Origin: Nocardia sp. NBC_00565
GTDB lineage: Bacteria; Actinomycetota; Actinomycetes; Mycobacteriales; Mycobacteriaceae
DNA: 64,000 bases
NCBI RefSeq assembly: GCF_036345915.1
Contig: NZ_CP107785.1
Coordinates: 7,192,001-7,256,000, forward strand
Reading direction: 5' to 3'
Within the stretch, counting starts at the first letter, position 1; the number at the start of each line of letters is the position of its first letter. The notes under the pieces are model-generated. The model had not been told where the DNA came from. It did not search any database and saw nothing but the letters and a program-made list of their open reading frames with translations. A program made the position numbers and the translations under genes. Positions 18,208 to 26,587 of this stretch are shown piece after piece.

Positions 18208-18828
18208 TCAGACCGATTCGGGTACACGCAGATGCGCGAGCGCCAATTCGAACTCACCGCCGTCGATCACATCGGCACCGGATCGACGGCTGGCGTCGGC
18301 CCGCAGCGAGGCAGCCTGGTCACGGTTGCGAATCATCGACTCGGCGCCGTCGTAGGTGACACAAGAGACGGCGCGCCCGGACGCCCTGTTGACCATGAGG
18401 CTCGCACTGCAGAACCCCTCGAGCGTCTCCATTTCCGACAGGAACTGGGACCGGTAGGCCTCGATGGCCGCGTCGAGCCGTTCCGGGTCGGTCTTGACCC
18501 AGGCAGCGCGGACACAGGCACCCTGCCGCGAACGGTGATCGCGATGCAGGACTGCGATCTCCCATTCCTCGACCTGGGCGCCGCCGCCGAATATCTCGGC
18601 GACGCGATCGCGAATCGGGCGAACCCGCTCGGCGCTAGCGCGCATCGCCTCCTCCGATTCCCACGCGCTCGTGGCGATGCACCGGCCGAGCTGCCGATCG
18701 ACCAGCAAAGACAGCCCGACACAGCCCGTGATGTCGGCCAACACCGGCATCACGTCGTCACGCACATGCGCAATCCCGGCATCAATAGCGGAGAGTCGCG
18801 CCTGAATTGTGGTGGAGCGTGCGTACAC
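18208..18828 (-). CDS. antibiotic-biosynthesis-monooxygenase-like (ABM) two-repeat protein
   Basis: The GTG at 18828 follows a G-rich ribosome site and gives about 206 residues. The two halves are similar to each other: each has a [16 protein letters not shown] or [20 protein letters not shown] strand and a SAWES or TYDGAE element followed by an arginine-rich helix. This is the dimeric alpha/beta-barrel pattern of ABM-domain proteins fused as a tandem. Such proteins range from monooxygenases to stress proteins, so the function is not assigned. Confidence 0.65.
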   Translation of the reverse strand: MYARSTTIQARLSAIDAGIAHVRDDVMPVLADITGCVGLSLLVDRQLGRCIATSAWESEEAMRASAERVRPIRDRVAEIFGGGAQVEEWEIAVLHRDHRSRQGACVRAAWVKTDPERLDAAIEAYRSQFLSEMETLEGFCSASLMVNRASGRAVSCVTYDGAESMIRNRDQAASLRADASRRSGADVIDGGEFELALAHLRVPESV

Positions 18829-18960
18829 GACCCCACCCCCTCTCGGCTCGGAGGCGGCGCCCCGGTGGCGCCACCGGTGCCATTCACACTGCTCCTCCGC
18901 AGACAGCCACGCAATAGCAGGTGCCTGGTGCACTCGGTTCGGCCGTCGGTCCACCCGGTC

Positions 18961-18999
18961 CCGATGTATTTGAACGACTTATTGATCCGCGCCGTTAAA
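18961..18999 (-). pseudogene. very short tyrosine-integrase scrap
   Basis: The complement encodes [12 protein letters not shown]. This aligns with GVRINKAFKYTDTG in the integrase fragment at 45987-46400, and the DNA is also similar there. Only about 12 codons match, so it is a small scar of the same integrase family. Confidence 0.4.
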
Positions 19000-19069
19000 A
19001 CACCTCCGAAATTCGTCAGAGGGCCGTTAGGACAGTTCGTCCCCGGCGGAGCGCGAAATAGCTTGGCTT

Positions 19070-19720
19070 GTGGGCATTTTGGGGTTCACTTGGGCTGATG
19101 CGGGGGCGTTTGCCGGTGGTGCGTTGGGTGGTGCTTTTCTCGGTCCGCCGGGAGCGATGCTCGGATCGGCGGTGGGCTCTTACACGGGTGCCGCGTGGGG
19201 GGATGGGCAGAGCACCGGTGCGGCGATGGAAGAAGCCATGGTTTCAGGTATCGGTGCCGCGGGCGGCGCATGGGCGACCAATCTGGCCGGGAAACTCCTG
19301 ACGGACGGGATCGGTTCGGCGGCAACGAAACTACTGTCCAATGGCGCCGCACGCAGGGTGGACACGGCCGCCGGGAAAGTCCTGCTGCCGTGGAACAAGC
19401 ACGACGGCGGGCCAGTGGCCGCACTCGGTGGCGCCCTTGGTGGGTACCGGCCGTATCGGCGTTCGCCATGCTCGCCGCGGGCATGCCACACGACGCAACC
19501 AGCTGCGCGTCACTGCAATGGACCCGCTCACGAGACGCTCCCGACCGGCAGCGCGCGACGACATCGTCATGAACACGACCGCCCCAACTCACCCGATAAG
19601 CCACTGTCCGGGCCACCGAGCCGGAGACCCGGTGTCCACCTGCCCGGACACGCACAGCCCGCCTACCCGGAAGTCCCAGTGACCGTTGCCAAATGTTCGG
19701 GTTGTGGGCGCGCCGGATGA
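19070..19720 (+). CDS. glycine-zipper-like hypothetical protein, possibly frameshifted at its end
   Basis: From GTG 19070 the first 130 residues are Gly/Ala rich (AGAFAGGALGGAFLGPPGAM and similar), typical of glycine-zipper membrane or channel-forming segments, then VLLPWNKHDGGP. After about residue 125 the composition turns arginine/proline-rich. Another frame there reads WVPAVSAFAMLAAGMPH, which fits the earlier part better, so a frameshift near 19440 is likely. Function unknown; a toxin-like role is only a guess. Confidence 0.45.
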   Translation: MGILGFTWADAGAFAGGALGGAFLGPPGAMLGSAVGSYTGAAWGDGQSTGAAMEEAMVSGIGAAGGAWATNLAGKLLTDGIGSAATKLLSNGAARRVDTAAGKVLLPWNKHDGGPVAALGGALGGYRPYRRSPCSPRACHTTQPAARHCNGPAHETLPTGSARRHRHEHDRPNSPDKPLSGPPSRRPGVHLPGHAQPAYPEVPVTVAKCSGCGRAG

Positions 19721-19894
19721 GTTACGAGGCACCTGAGATCAGTTGTCCCATTGACAGGGTAGGGTCTGCCGAAAGGTTCGAGTGCTGGTCCCGTATCGAA
19801 CCTCCTGCGCCGGTAGACACTTCGAGTCCCGGTGTCGCGAGCGATCTATTTTTGACGGAACAGTCTGTGTCGGTAACTATTCGACTGGAGTGCT

Positions 19895-20569
19895 ATGACC
19901 AGGAAATATCTGAGGGGTACTGCAGCGCTCACCGCGGTGGTCGGTGTAGCGACCATTGGCATTGCCAACGCACCCACCAATGCGGCACCTGGAGAAGTCG
20001 ATGCCGGTGGCATGCACGTCGTCGCAGCGGTGGACACGAACGATATCGTCCCAGCCGGGGGCGATATAGCAACGGGAGTCCCGTTCGTGCACGCCGTCAA
20101 AGTGTCCGGAAATTACTCGGTGTCTGTCGACGGCATTCCATCCGTTCGCAGCGGAGAAATTGCGATCGGATACCTGATCGGCTGCGCCGTGGATCTCTCC
20201 AACGGCGTATCCGTCGGGATTGCGCCGGCCGTCGGCGTCAGCGCGGGTTACGCACCCTCGGTCGCGTTGACCCTTGGCTCGTCGCCCAGCCTCACTATCG
20301 CAGCTCAACCGAATGTCGGCGTCAATGCCGGTGTCGCCGGATCGATCCAGGTAACGCTCGCACCGGGGAACGTCACGGCGGCGATTATCGGTGTAGCCAG
20401 CCTGGATCAGGACGTAACGTTCCCCTACACGTACGGTCACACCAACACGCCACTGAACATCAGCTCATGCATGACCCCTGCATCAGCCATGCCGTTCATC
20501 ACCGTGCGCACCGACGGTACCAACGGAAGCGCCCAGACAACCGGCTATGGAACACAATTCACGTTTTAG
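19895..20569 (+). CDS. MspA-family porin
   Basis: The 224-residue protein has an N-terminal signal peptide (hydrophobic AALTAVVGVATIGIANA, Ala-rich cleavage region). The mature part is rich in beta strands, with GCAVDLSNGVSVGIAPAVGV, typical of MspA porins. These form octameric channels in the mycolic-acid outer membrane for small hydrophilic solutes. Length agrees with the family. It stands alone with its own upstream region. Confidence 0.87.
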   Translation: MTRKYLRGTAALTAVVGVATIGIANAPTNAAPGEVDAGGMHVVAAVDTNDIVPAGGDIATGVPFVHAVKVSGNYSVSVDGIPSVRSGEIAIGYLIGCAVDLSNGVSVGIAPAVGVSAGYAPSVALTLGSSPSLTIAAQPNVGVNAGVAGSIQVTLAPGNVTAAIIGVASLDQDVTFPYTYGHTNTPLNISSCMTPASAMPFITVRTDGTNGSAQTTGYGTQFTF

Positions 20570-20752
20570 GGGACACCCGCCGCGCAACCGTGCGGTCAGC
20601 GTCTCGTCGCCGACCACCATCTGCACTGAGGCCCTGGCCGCGTTGAGTTGGGCAGCAGACCACCGACACCCACGTGTCGTCCGGAAGTCGCTGAGCGCAG
20701 GCCAGGGCCTACTCGGTGCGCTCGGATTCACCGTGGCACATGGCCTGTACTG

Positions 20753-22693
20753 CTAGACCTCGATTCGCGAACCCATGATGACGGTTCGTTCGCCGGGCAG
20801 GCCGAAATACTCGGCGGCATCAGCGGTGATGTAGGAGGTGGCGATGAACAGGCTCTTGCGCCATTGCGCCATCGTCGGTTCGGTCCCCTTCGTCAGTTCG
20901 ATCTTCGACAGGAAGTAGGAGGCGTCGTCGACCGAAATCCGGCCTTCGGTTTTCGCCGGGTCGAGCAGGCGCAGGGTATTCGGGACGTTCGGTGTCTCCA
21001 TGTACCCGAAATATGCGTTGACGTGGATGATTCCGTCCTCGGAGTAGCCCAGCGGGTCGATCTCGGTCCGCTGCGCGTCCGGTACCCGCGGCACCGGCAG
21101 CGTGATGATCGACAGGATCACCACGTGTTCGTGCAGCACGCGATTGTGCTCGACGTTGGCCCGCATCGCCAGCGGGGCGGTCTCCTTGCCTCGGTTGAGG
21201 AATACCGCGGTGCCCGGGATCCGCAGCAGCGGCGGCCGATAGTCCTGCAACTGGTCGACGAAGGCGCGCAGCGGACCTTCCACCTGCGCTCGCGCTCGGG
21301 TGACGACGTCGCGACCACGCGCCCAGGTGGTCATCACGGTGAAGGCGGTGAGCCCGATCAGCAGCGGCAACCACGCACCGTGCACCAGCTTGGTCATGTT
21401 CGCCGCCAGGAACAGCACGTCGACCACCAACAAGGGGATGGCACCGAGCAGGACGAGCCACAGCGGGATGCGCCACTTGGTGCGGGCGATGTAGAAGAAC
21501 AACAGCGTCGTGATGGTGATCGTCGCCGTCACCGCCATGCCGAACGCGAATGCCAACGCCGCCGAACTGCGGAAGGCGAACACCAGCGTGATCACCGACA
21601 CCATCAGCACCCAGTTGATCCACGGCACGTAGATCTGTCCGATCGTTGATTCCGAGGTGTGCGCGACTCGCAACCTCGGCAGGTAACCGAGCTGGGCCGC
21701 CTGCGAGGCCACCGAGAACGCGCCGGTGATCACCGCTTGTGAGGCGATCACCGTCGCGGCGGTCGCAAGCAGCACCATCGGCAACCGCGCCCAGCCGGGT
21801 GCGAGCAGAAAGAACGGGCTGTCCACGGCGCTCTCGTCACCGAGCAGCAGCGCACCCTGGCCGAAGTAGCTCAGCACACATGCGGGTAGCACGAGCCCGA
21901 GCCAGCCGCGAGTGATCGCCTTCCTGCCGAAATGACCCATGTCGGCATAGAGCGCCTCCGCACCGGTGACCGAGAGCACGACCGCGGCCAACGCGAAGAA
22001 CGCAATTCCGAAGTGCCCGAACATGAAGCTCAGCGCATAGGTCGGCGAGAGCGCCTTCAGGATCTCCGGATGCTCGGCGATCCCTGCGACCCCGCATGCA
22101 CCGATCGATACGAACCAGACGATCATCACCGGTCCGAACAGCCGACCGACCGCCGCCGTGCCACGGCGCTGGACCGCGAACAGCCCGACGATGATCACCA
22201 CCGTGATCGGCACGATCAGCTCTGCCAATCCCGGCTCGACAACCTTCAGTCCCTCCACCGCGGATAGCACCGAGATCGCGGGAGTGATCATGCTGTCGCC
22301 GAAGAACAGTGCGGCGCCGAAGATACCGAGCCCGGCCAGCACCGCGGCCACCCGACCACCTCGTCCCCCACCCAGTCGCCGCAGCAGCGTGATCAGCGCC
22401 ATGATCCCACCCTCACCGTCGTTGTCGGCGCGCATCACCAACAAGACGTAGGTCACGGTGACGATGATCATCACCGACCAGAAGATCAGCGACACAACGC
22501 CATACACGTTGTCGGTGCTGATCGGCACCGGGTGCGGGTCGTTCGGATTGAAGACGGTCTGCAGGGTGTAGATCGGGCTGGTTCCGATATCACCGAACAC
22601 GACGCCGAGCGCGCCGACCACAATCGCGGCCCGAACGGGTCCGCCGCCGCCCGCCGCGTGCGTCGACGGACTTACTTCGGCCTCTGTGTCCAT
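20753..22693 (-). CDS. kup: KUP-family potassium uptake protein
   Basis: The ATG at 22693 is preceded by GAGGAG at six bases. The 646-residue protein begins after a short acidic tail with GALGVVFGDIGTSPIYTLQT, the KUP signature, and has about 12 membrane helices followed by a cytoplasmic C-terminal domain ending YFGLPGERTVIMGSRIEV. KUP proteins import potassium with protons. No riboswitch was recognised upstream. Confidence 0.93.
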   Translation of the reverse strand: MDTEAEVSPSTHAAGGGGPVRAAIVVGALGVVFGDIGTSPIYTLQTVFNPNDPHPVPISTDNVYGVVSLIFWSVMIIVTVTYVLLVMRADNDGEGGIMALITLLRRLGGGRGGRVAAVLAGLGIFGAALFFGDSMITPAISVLSAVEGLKVVEPGLAELIVPITVVIIVGLFAVQRRGTAAVGRLFGPVMIVWFVSIGACGVAGIAEHPEILKALSPTYALSFMFGHFGIAFFALAAVVLSVTGAEALYADMGHFGRKAITRGWLGLVLPACVLSYFGQGALLLGDESAVDSPFFLLAPGWARLPMVLLATAATVIASQAVITGAFSVASQAAQLGYLPRLRVAHTSESTIGQIYVPWINWVLMVSVITLVFAFRSSAALAFAFGMAVTATITITTLLFFYIARTKWRIPLWLVLLGAIPLLVVDVLFLAANMTKLVHGAWLPLLIGLTAFTVMTTWARGRDVVTRARAQVEGPLRAFVDQLQDYRPPLLRIPGTAVFLNRGKETAPLAMRANVEHNRVLHEHVVILSIITLPVPRVPDAQRTEIDPLGYSEDGIIHVNAYFGYMETPNVPNTLRLLDPAKTEGRISVDDASYFLSKIELTKGTEPTMAQWRKSLFIATSYITADAAEYFGLPGERTVIMGSRIEV

Positions 22694-23107
22694 GGTGCAC
22701 TCCTCGTATTGCGGGTTCGCACCATATCGTGCCGGGTACGCCGCGGTGTTGCTGGAATGACGCGGCGGATCGACGGCCGCGATACAACTCTCATCGGACC
22801 GGAAATCCTGGGCACATAAACCCCGGCATGCCACCGACACCCCTCACCTGCGGTATCGGATGCTCACGACCCGGCACAGCAGCAGACCGGCGTTCGACGA
22901 AAATCGGTTGGTCGGTGAGGTCCCGAAGAACGGGCGGGCCTCACCACTGCGATACAGCGATACCGGGCCGCTCGGTAGTCGCCACAAGCTGGTTCTTCAC
23001 GAAATCTTGACTGCGACCAGGGGCGATCAGCGATCTACGCTGAAATGACAGGAAGGCATGTCGCCTACCGGACCACATGCTCGAACCCCGATGCCGAGGG
23101 GCTGGTC
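22694..23107. other. divergent intergenic region between kup and a small membrane protein
   Basis: About 410 bases. No gene, tRNA or recognisable c-di-AMP riboswitch was found on either strand. A longer in-frame extension of kup to 22840 lacks conserved sequence and a ribosome site. Confidence 0.35.
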
Positions 23108-23269
23108 ATGAACGCCATCAGTCAACCTAGTGTTTGGGCCGCTCAACCGGTGGATCTGCCTATCTACAGCACCACCGCGGTCGCCATCGGCACCGCGATC
23201 CTGCTGATCACCATCGTGCTGATCACCGCCGCAGTGCTCCTGGCCGCCCGAACCGGGCGGCAAAAGTAA
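23108..23269 (+). CDS. small single-span membrane protein
   Basis: The ATG at 23108 follows GAGGGG. The 53-residue product is MNAISQPSVWAAQP, a long hydrophobic helix (TAVAIGTAILLITIVLITAA) and a basic end RTGRQK. It is predicted to be a bitopic membrane peptide. An upstream ATG at 23045 would add 21 residues without better features. Function unknown. Confidence 0.5.
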   Translation: MNAISQPSVWAAQPVDLPIYSTTAVAIGTAILLITIVLITAAVLLAARTGRQK

Positions 23270-23375
23270 TGCCCGACCACGGCACCGCACCGCCTTTCAT
23301 GCCCGTACGACCAAACGCGAGCAGCCCGCCGACTGAACTGCCCGGATAGCGATGCCGCAGGCAGAGCTGAACGAG

Positions 23376-23651
23376 CTACGCCTCAGCGATGCGGTCACCG
23401 AAATCGCGCGCCAGCACGGCCCGGGCATGAGCATGGGCCACCAGCAATCCCGCTTCCCGACGTAACCGACGGAGTTCACGGCGCCGCTCGCCGGACCCGG
23501 CCGTAGCTTCGAGTTCCTGGTCCAAGAGCCCGAGGGCACGCCACAGGCCACCTACCTGCTCGACGGTCGCCCCGTCGAGCAGACTTCTCGCCTCAGCGAT
23601 GAGTTGGGACAGTCGACCTTCCAGGCCGAGCCGACGTTCCAGACCGAGCAT
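23376..23651 (-). CDS. hypothetical helical protein, 91 residues
   Basis: The ATG at 23651 follows GGAGG. The sequence is helical and charged: MLGLERRLGLEGRLSQLIAE, then ERRRELRRLRREAGLLVAHA, suggesting a short coiled coil. No family recognised. Its upstream region holds a nested inverted repeat (23773-23827). Confidence 0.5.
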   Translation of the reverse strand: MLGLERRLGLEGRLSQLIAEARSLLDGATVEQVGGLWRALGLLDQELEATAGSGERRRELRRLRREAGLLVAHAHARAVLARDFGDRIAEA

Positions 23652-23772
23652 TTCGCCTCCCGAGCGCGCACAGCTGTATGTCCACCGTCGGCGGCACCGA
23701 AGCCTGCTCCGCTGGTATCGCTGCCCAGCTTCCGCAGGTCTTCCGCACTGTGGCCGTTGGCTCCGCCGATCC

Positions 23773-23827
23773 ATCAAGCCACACTTATTGCGCCGTTAAA
23801 TAACGGTACATCAGATTATGGCTTGAT
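23773..23827. repeat. nested inverted repeat in AT-rich DNA
   Basis: Outer arms ATCAAGCC (23773-23780) and GGCTTGAT (23820-23827) enclose a perfect inner palindrome CCGTTA-AA-TAACGG (23793-23806), with 12 and 13 bases between. The layout is almost symmetric. It could be a regulatory site, a recombination site or a mobile-element end. Confidence 0.55.
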
Positions 23828-24133
23828 AGAAGGCGTTCCCCGCGGCCATGCGCCGCTCCGGAGCGTCGGCGGAAGTGTTGACCGACAACGAGTCGTCGCC
23901 CCACTGATCAGCGCATTCGCGCGAACCGCGGCCACGCTGCATGCCCGCGGCGATCAGGGTTGAAGATCCAGCAACGGCCGAATCAACTCCGCCCCTTTAC
24001 AGCTCAGCCAGTTCCGGAAGCTCATCAATTCCGGGTGCAGTGAACGCAGTTCGTCGATATCGACGTCGGGGTAGCAGCATGGTGAGCCCGGTCACCAAGT
24101 TCGACCGGCTGCTGTCGCGCCCGGAAGGAGCCT
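23828..24133. other. intergenic region, no gene seen
   Basis: No frame shows a ribosome site plus recognisable motifs. A short plus frame near 24080-24130 (KFDRLLSRPEG) ends quickly and may be debris. Confidence 0.35.
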
Positions 24134-24604
24134 CTAACTTTCTCCGTTTTCAGCGCTCCCTGCATGCCGGTCGGCGTATATGCCGTGGAGCATGCCGGTG
24201 GCCTGGCCGATCTCGATGAGGTAGCCGTCTGGGTCGCGGAGATAACACCGGATCTCAGCTTTGCGGTCGAGTGGTTCGGTGAGGAATTGTGCCCCTTTGG
24301 CTTTGGCGTCGGAGTAGAACGCGGCGATGTCGGCGACCCGCACGTTCAAGAATGACGAGATTGGATCACCTGGTTCCGGGGGAGCCAGAATGACATCGGG
24401 CTTGTCCGGGGTCGGGCCGCCGCCCGGGTTCATGATGATCCAGCTGTTGGCGACCTTGACGATGGCCGGGTTCTCCTCCAGCACGACCCGGCCGCCGAAA
24501 ATTTCGGCGTAGAAATCTCGGGAGCGAGCCACGTCGCGCACGGTCAGGAAATGCGTCAGGAGCAGTCCCAGTTCGGGAGCAGGTAGGTCGTTCCGATTGG
24601 TCAC
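24134..24604 (-). CDS. VOC (glyoxalase/bleomycin-resistance) family protein
   Basis: The GTG at 24604 overlaps the stop of the DUF5996 gene by four bases (GTGA) and has a GGAGGGA site, so translation is coupled. The 156-residue product has the paired beta-alpha-beta motifs: LTHFLTVRDVARSRDFYAEI and, near the end, CYLRDPDGYLIEIGQATG. VOC members include dioxygenases, lyases and binding proteins; the substrate is unknown. Confidence 0.85.
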   Translation of the reverse strand: MTNRNDLPAPELGLLLTHFLTVRDVARSRDFYAEIFGGRVVLEENPAIVKVANSWIIMNPGGGPTPDKPDVILAPPEPGDPISSFLNVRVADIAAFYSDAKAKGAQFLTEPLDRKAEIRCYLRDPDGYLIEIGQATGMLHGIYADRHAGSAENGES

Positions 24605-25578
24605 GATTCCCTCCGCGGGTTCAGTGTTCGCTGTTTCTGGTTCCACCGGTGCGGATCGCATTCGAGTGCTGCTCGGTCCCACTTGCCGCGTTCGGCGGCC
24701 GCTTGATAGGTGGTGTGCAGGAATTCCAGCAGGGTTCGTTCCGGATCTGCGGCAGTGCGTACCGCCTCGTAGGGCAGCAGAAACTGGCCGTTGTCGACGC
24801 TGTAGAAGGCGTGCCGAGGACCGACCGGATAGTCGGCGAAGCCGTCGGGTTCGGGATAGGCGTAGGCGTAGAAGGCGCCTTCGTCACCGCCACCCGGCCA
24901 GAAACCGCAACTACTCAACTCGTGGGAGTAGCCCTCCACCATCACCCAATCACCACAGTTGGGCGCGCCGCCCGGATGCTTCGGCGCGGCGCGGCCGGAG
25001 AACCTGGTACAGGCCAGATCCATGGCTCCCCAGAAGAACTGCACCGGGCTCACCTTGCCGATGAAATACGAGCGAAATTCGCTCATTACTCGATGGGCCG
25101 CGACGAGTTGGCGCCAGAACAGATGCACGGCGTCGCGATCATAGGAAGCATGCTCGTAGTCGTCGGCGAACGGGATCGCAGGATCGACCTCGTTGGGCTT
25201 CGCCTGAATTTCTACCGCAATGCCGAGCTCGTCGAGCGCACCCATTGTTTCGGCATAGAAATCTGCGACCGGCTTGGGTTCGAGCGCGACCTGACGGGCG
25301 TCGCCATCACTGGCTCGTATGTGCAACCGATGCTCGGTGAAGTCGAACTCGATGTCGAACACACCGGCCTCGTAGGGCATCGCGGAGGTGGTCAAACCCC
25401 GCGGGCTGACGTAGAGGGTGACCTGCCACCAGTGGTTGATCATCGGCGCGTTAGCGAGTCGAATCTTGCCGATGATCTGGGTCCACATGTGCACCGTGTC
25501 GCGGGTAGCGGTCCACTCCTCGACCCGCAACCGCGGCCAGCGCGACGACGCGATCTCCGCGCGAGTGGTCTCGGCCAT
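24601..25578 (-). CDS. DUF5996 family protein
   Basis: The ATG at 25578 follows GGAGGAGG. The 325-residue protein has the family features: SSRWPRLRVEEWTATRDTVH near the N-terminus, INHWWQVTLYVSPRGL, and the C-terminal EGYSHELSSCGFWPGG. DUF5996 proteins are widespread and uncharacterised. It is the first gene of a two-gene operon with the VOC protein. Confidence 0.83.
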   Translation of the reverse strand: MAETTRAEIASSRWPRLRVEEWTATRDTVHMWTQIIGKIRLANAPMINHWWQVTLYVSPRGLTTSAMPYEAGVFDIEFDFTEHRLHIRASDGDARQVALEPKPVADFYAETMGALDELGIAVEIQAKPNEVDPAIPFADDYEHASYDRDAVHLFWRQLVAAHRVMSEFRSYFIGKVSPVQFFWGAMDLACTRFSGRAAPKHPGGAPNCGDWVMVEGYSHELSSCGFWPGGGDEGAFYAYAYPEPDGFADYPVGPRHAFYSVDNGQFLLPYEAVRTAADPERTLLEFLHTTYQAAAERGKWDRAALECDPHRWNQKQRTLNPRRES

Positions 25579-25735
25579 CAGGCCTCCTCCGTCCGTCCGT
25601 CGGTTTCGGTGCCGGTCGCGGCGCGGATTCTGCAACCATGCCGTGGCGCCGCGGGCGTCGGCCCGGCGGCCGGCGGTCGGGTTTCGGCGACATGAAGGGT
25701 GAAATCAATTGCACCAGTGCGGAATCGGGTGCGCA

Positions 25736-26143
25736 CTACGGCACGGTGAACTTCTTTGCCTGTCCGGAGACCACGGTGCCGTTGCGGTCGACGAGCGCCA
25801 CCCGCACCTGCGCCTCGGAACCCGAGGTCAGGGGTGGCTGGCTGGGGTCCACCGTCAGGGGGACGGTGGCGCTCTGCGGGGAACCGTTGCAGTCGATGGA
25901 GTTCTGGGCGCCCTGGGCAGCGGGACGGTCGGCGTTGGGGTCGCCCATCATCGCCTGAATGCTCGCCACCCCGGCGGAGTCGTCGCAGCTGTAGTCGACT
26001 CGGACCATGTTCGATCCGGCACCGGTGATGTCGAGAGTCGCGGCGGCGAGCGCGGGAGCGGCAGCCACCACCGAGGCCGCGGCCATCGCGGTGAAGAAAG
26101 CCGCGATGCGGGCAGGGCGAAGAGAGTTCGGGGTAGTCATCAT
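25736..26143 (-). CDS. secreted hypothetical protein
   Basis: The 135-residue protein starts with a signal peptide (ARIAAFFTAMAAASVVAAAP and ALA cleavage). The mature part is a small beta-rich domain with two cysteines (DYSCDD and NSIDCNG), which could form a disulphide. An AGGAGG site lies 11 bases from the first ATG. Its fold resembles small Ig-like actinobacterial secreted proteins; the function is unknown. Confidence 0.7.
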   Translation of the reverse strand: MMTTPNSLRPARIAAFFTAMAAASVVAAAPALAAATLDITGAGSNMVRVDYSCDDSAGVASIQAMMGDPNADRPAAQGAQNSIDCNGSPQSATVPLTVDPSQPPLTSGSEAQVRVALVDRNGTVVSGQAKKFTVP

Positions 26144-26334
26144 GGAGCTTCGTTCCTCCTGTGTGGCGGACATAGATCGCGGAACACAACGGGAAGAGAC
26201 GCGGTACGCATCGCACCGCCAGCATCCATGGTCCAACCCTTTGCCCGCTGCGGTGGGAAAACCGCTCGAATGGCGCGTCGCGGCGGTGTGCACCTGGGTG
26301 AGCTTCGTCGCCAGCGCCGAGCCCGGTGCCGAGG

Positions 26335-26493
26335 ATTACCATGCGCAAAATTGCGGGACACACCCATCACCCGAGCGATCGTCTTGATCGGCATGCCCTC
26401 TGACCGGCGCAAACGACGAATCTCAGCCCAATCCCGCCACGGCTGGCATCCCTTTGTCCTCCCTGGCTCGGTTAGAGCCAGGGTCACCGACAT
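26335..26493 (-). pseudogene. N-terminal remnant of an IS21-family transposase (IstA)
   Basis: The complement reads WRDWAEIRRLRRSEGMPIKT then IARVMGVSRN, the helix-turn-helix at the start of IS21 IstA proteins. After SRN the frame shifts; a weak continuation (DAPFERFSHRSG) is visible in another frame. The DDE domain and IstB are absent, and no terminal repeats were found. Confidence 0.65.
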
Positions 26494-26587
26494 AGGGTCG
26501 GTTTTCAGATGCCACGCGGGGGTCAGTACGGGCTATCGACAAATATCAAATGTCGTTGCGGCCATATCCGAAAAATAGCTGATAAGA

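Noticed and set aside
22694..22840. N-terminal extension of the KUP protein to 22840
   Set aside because: The ATG at 22693 has a strong ribosome site and the KUP signature follows soon after; the extension is not family-like.
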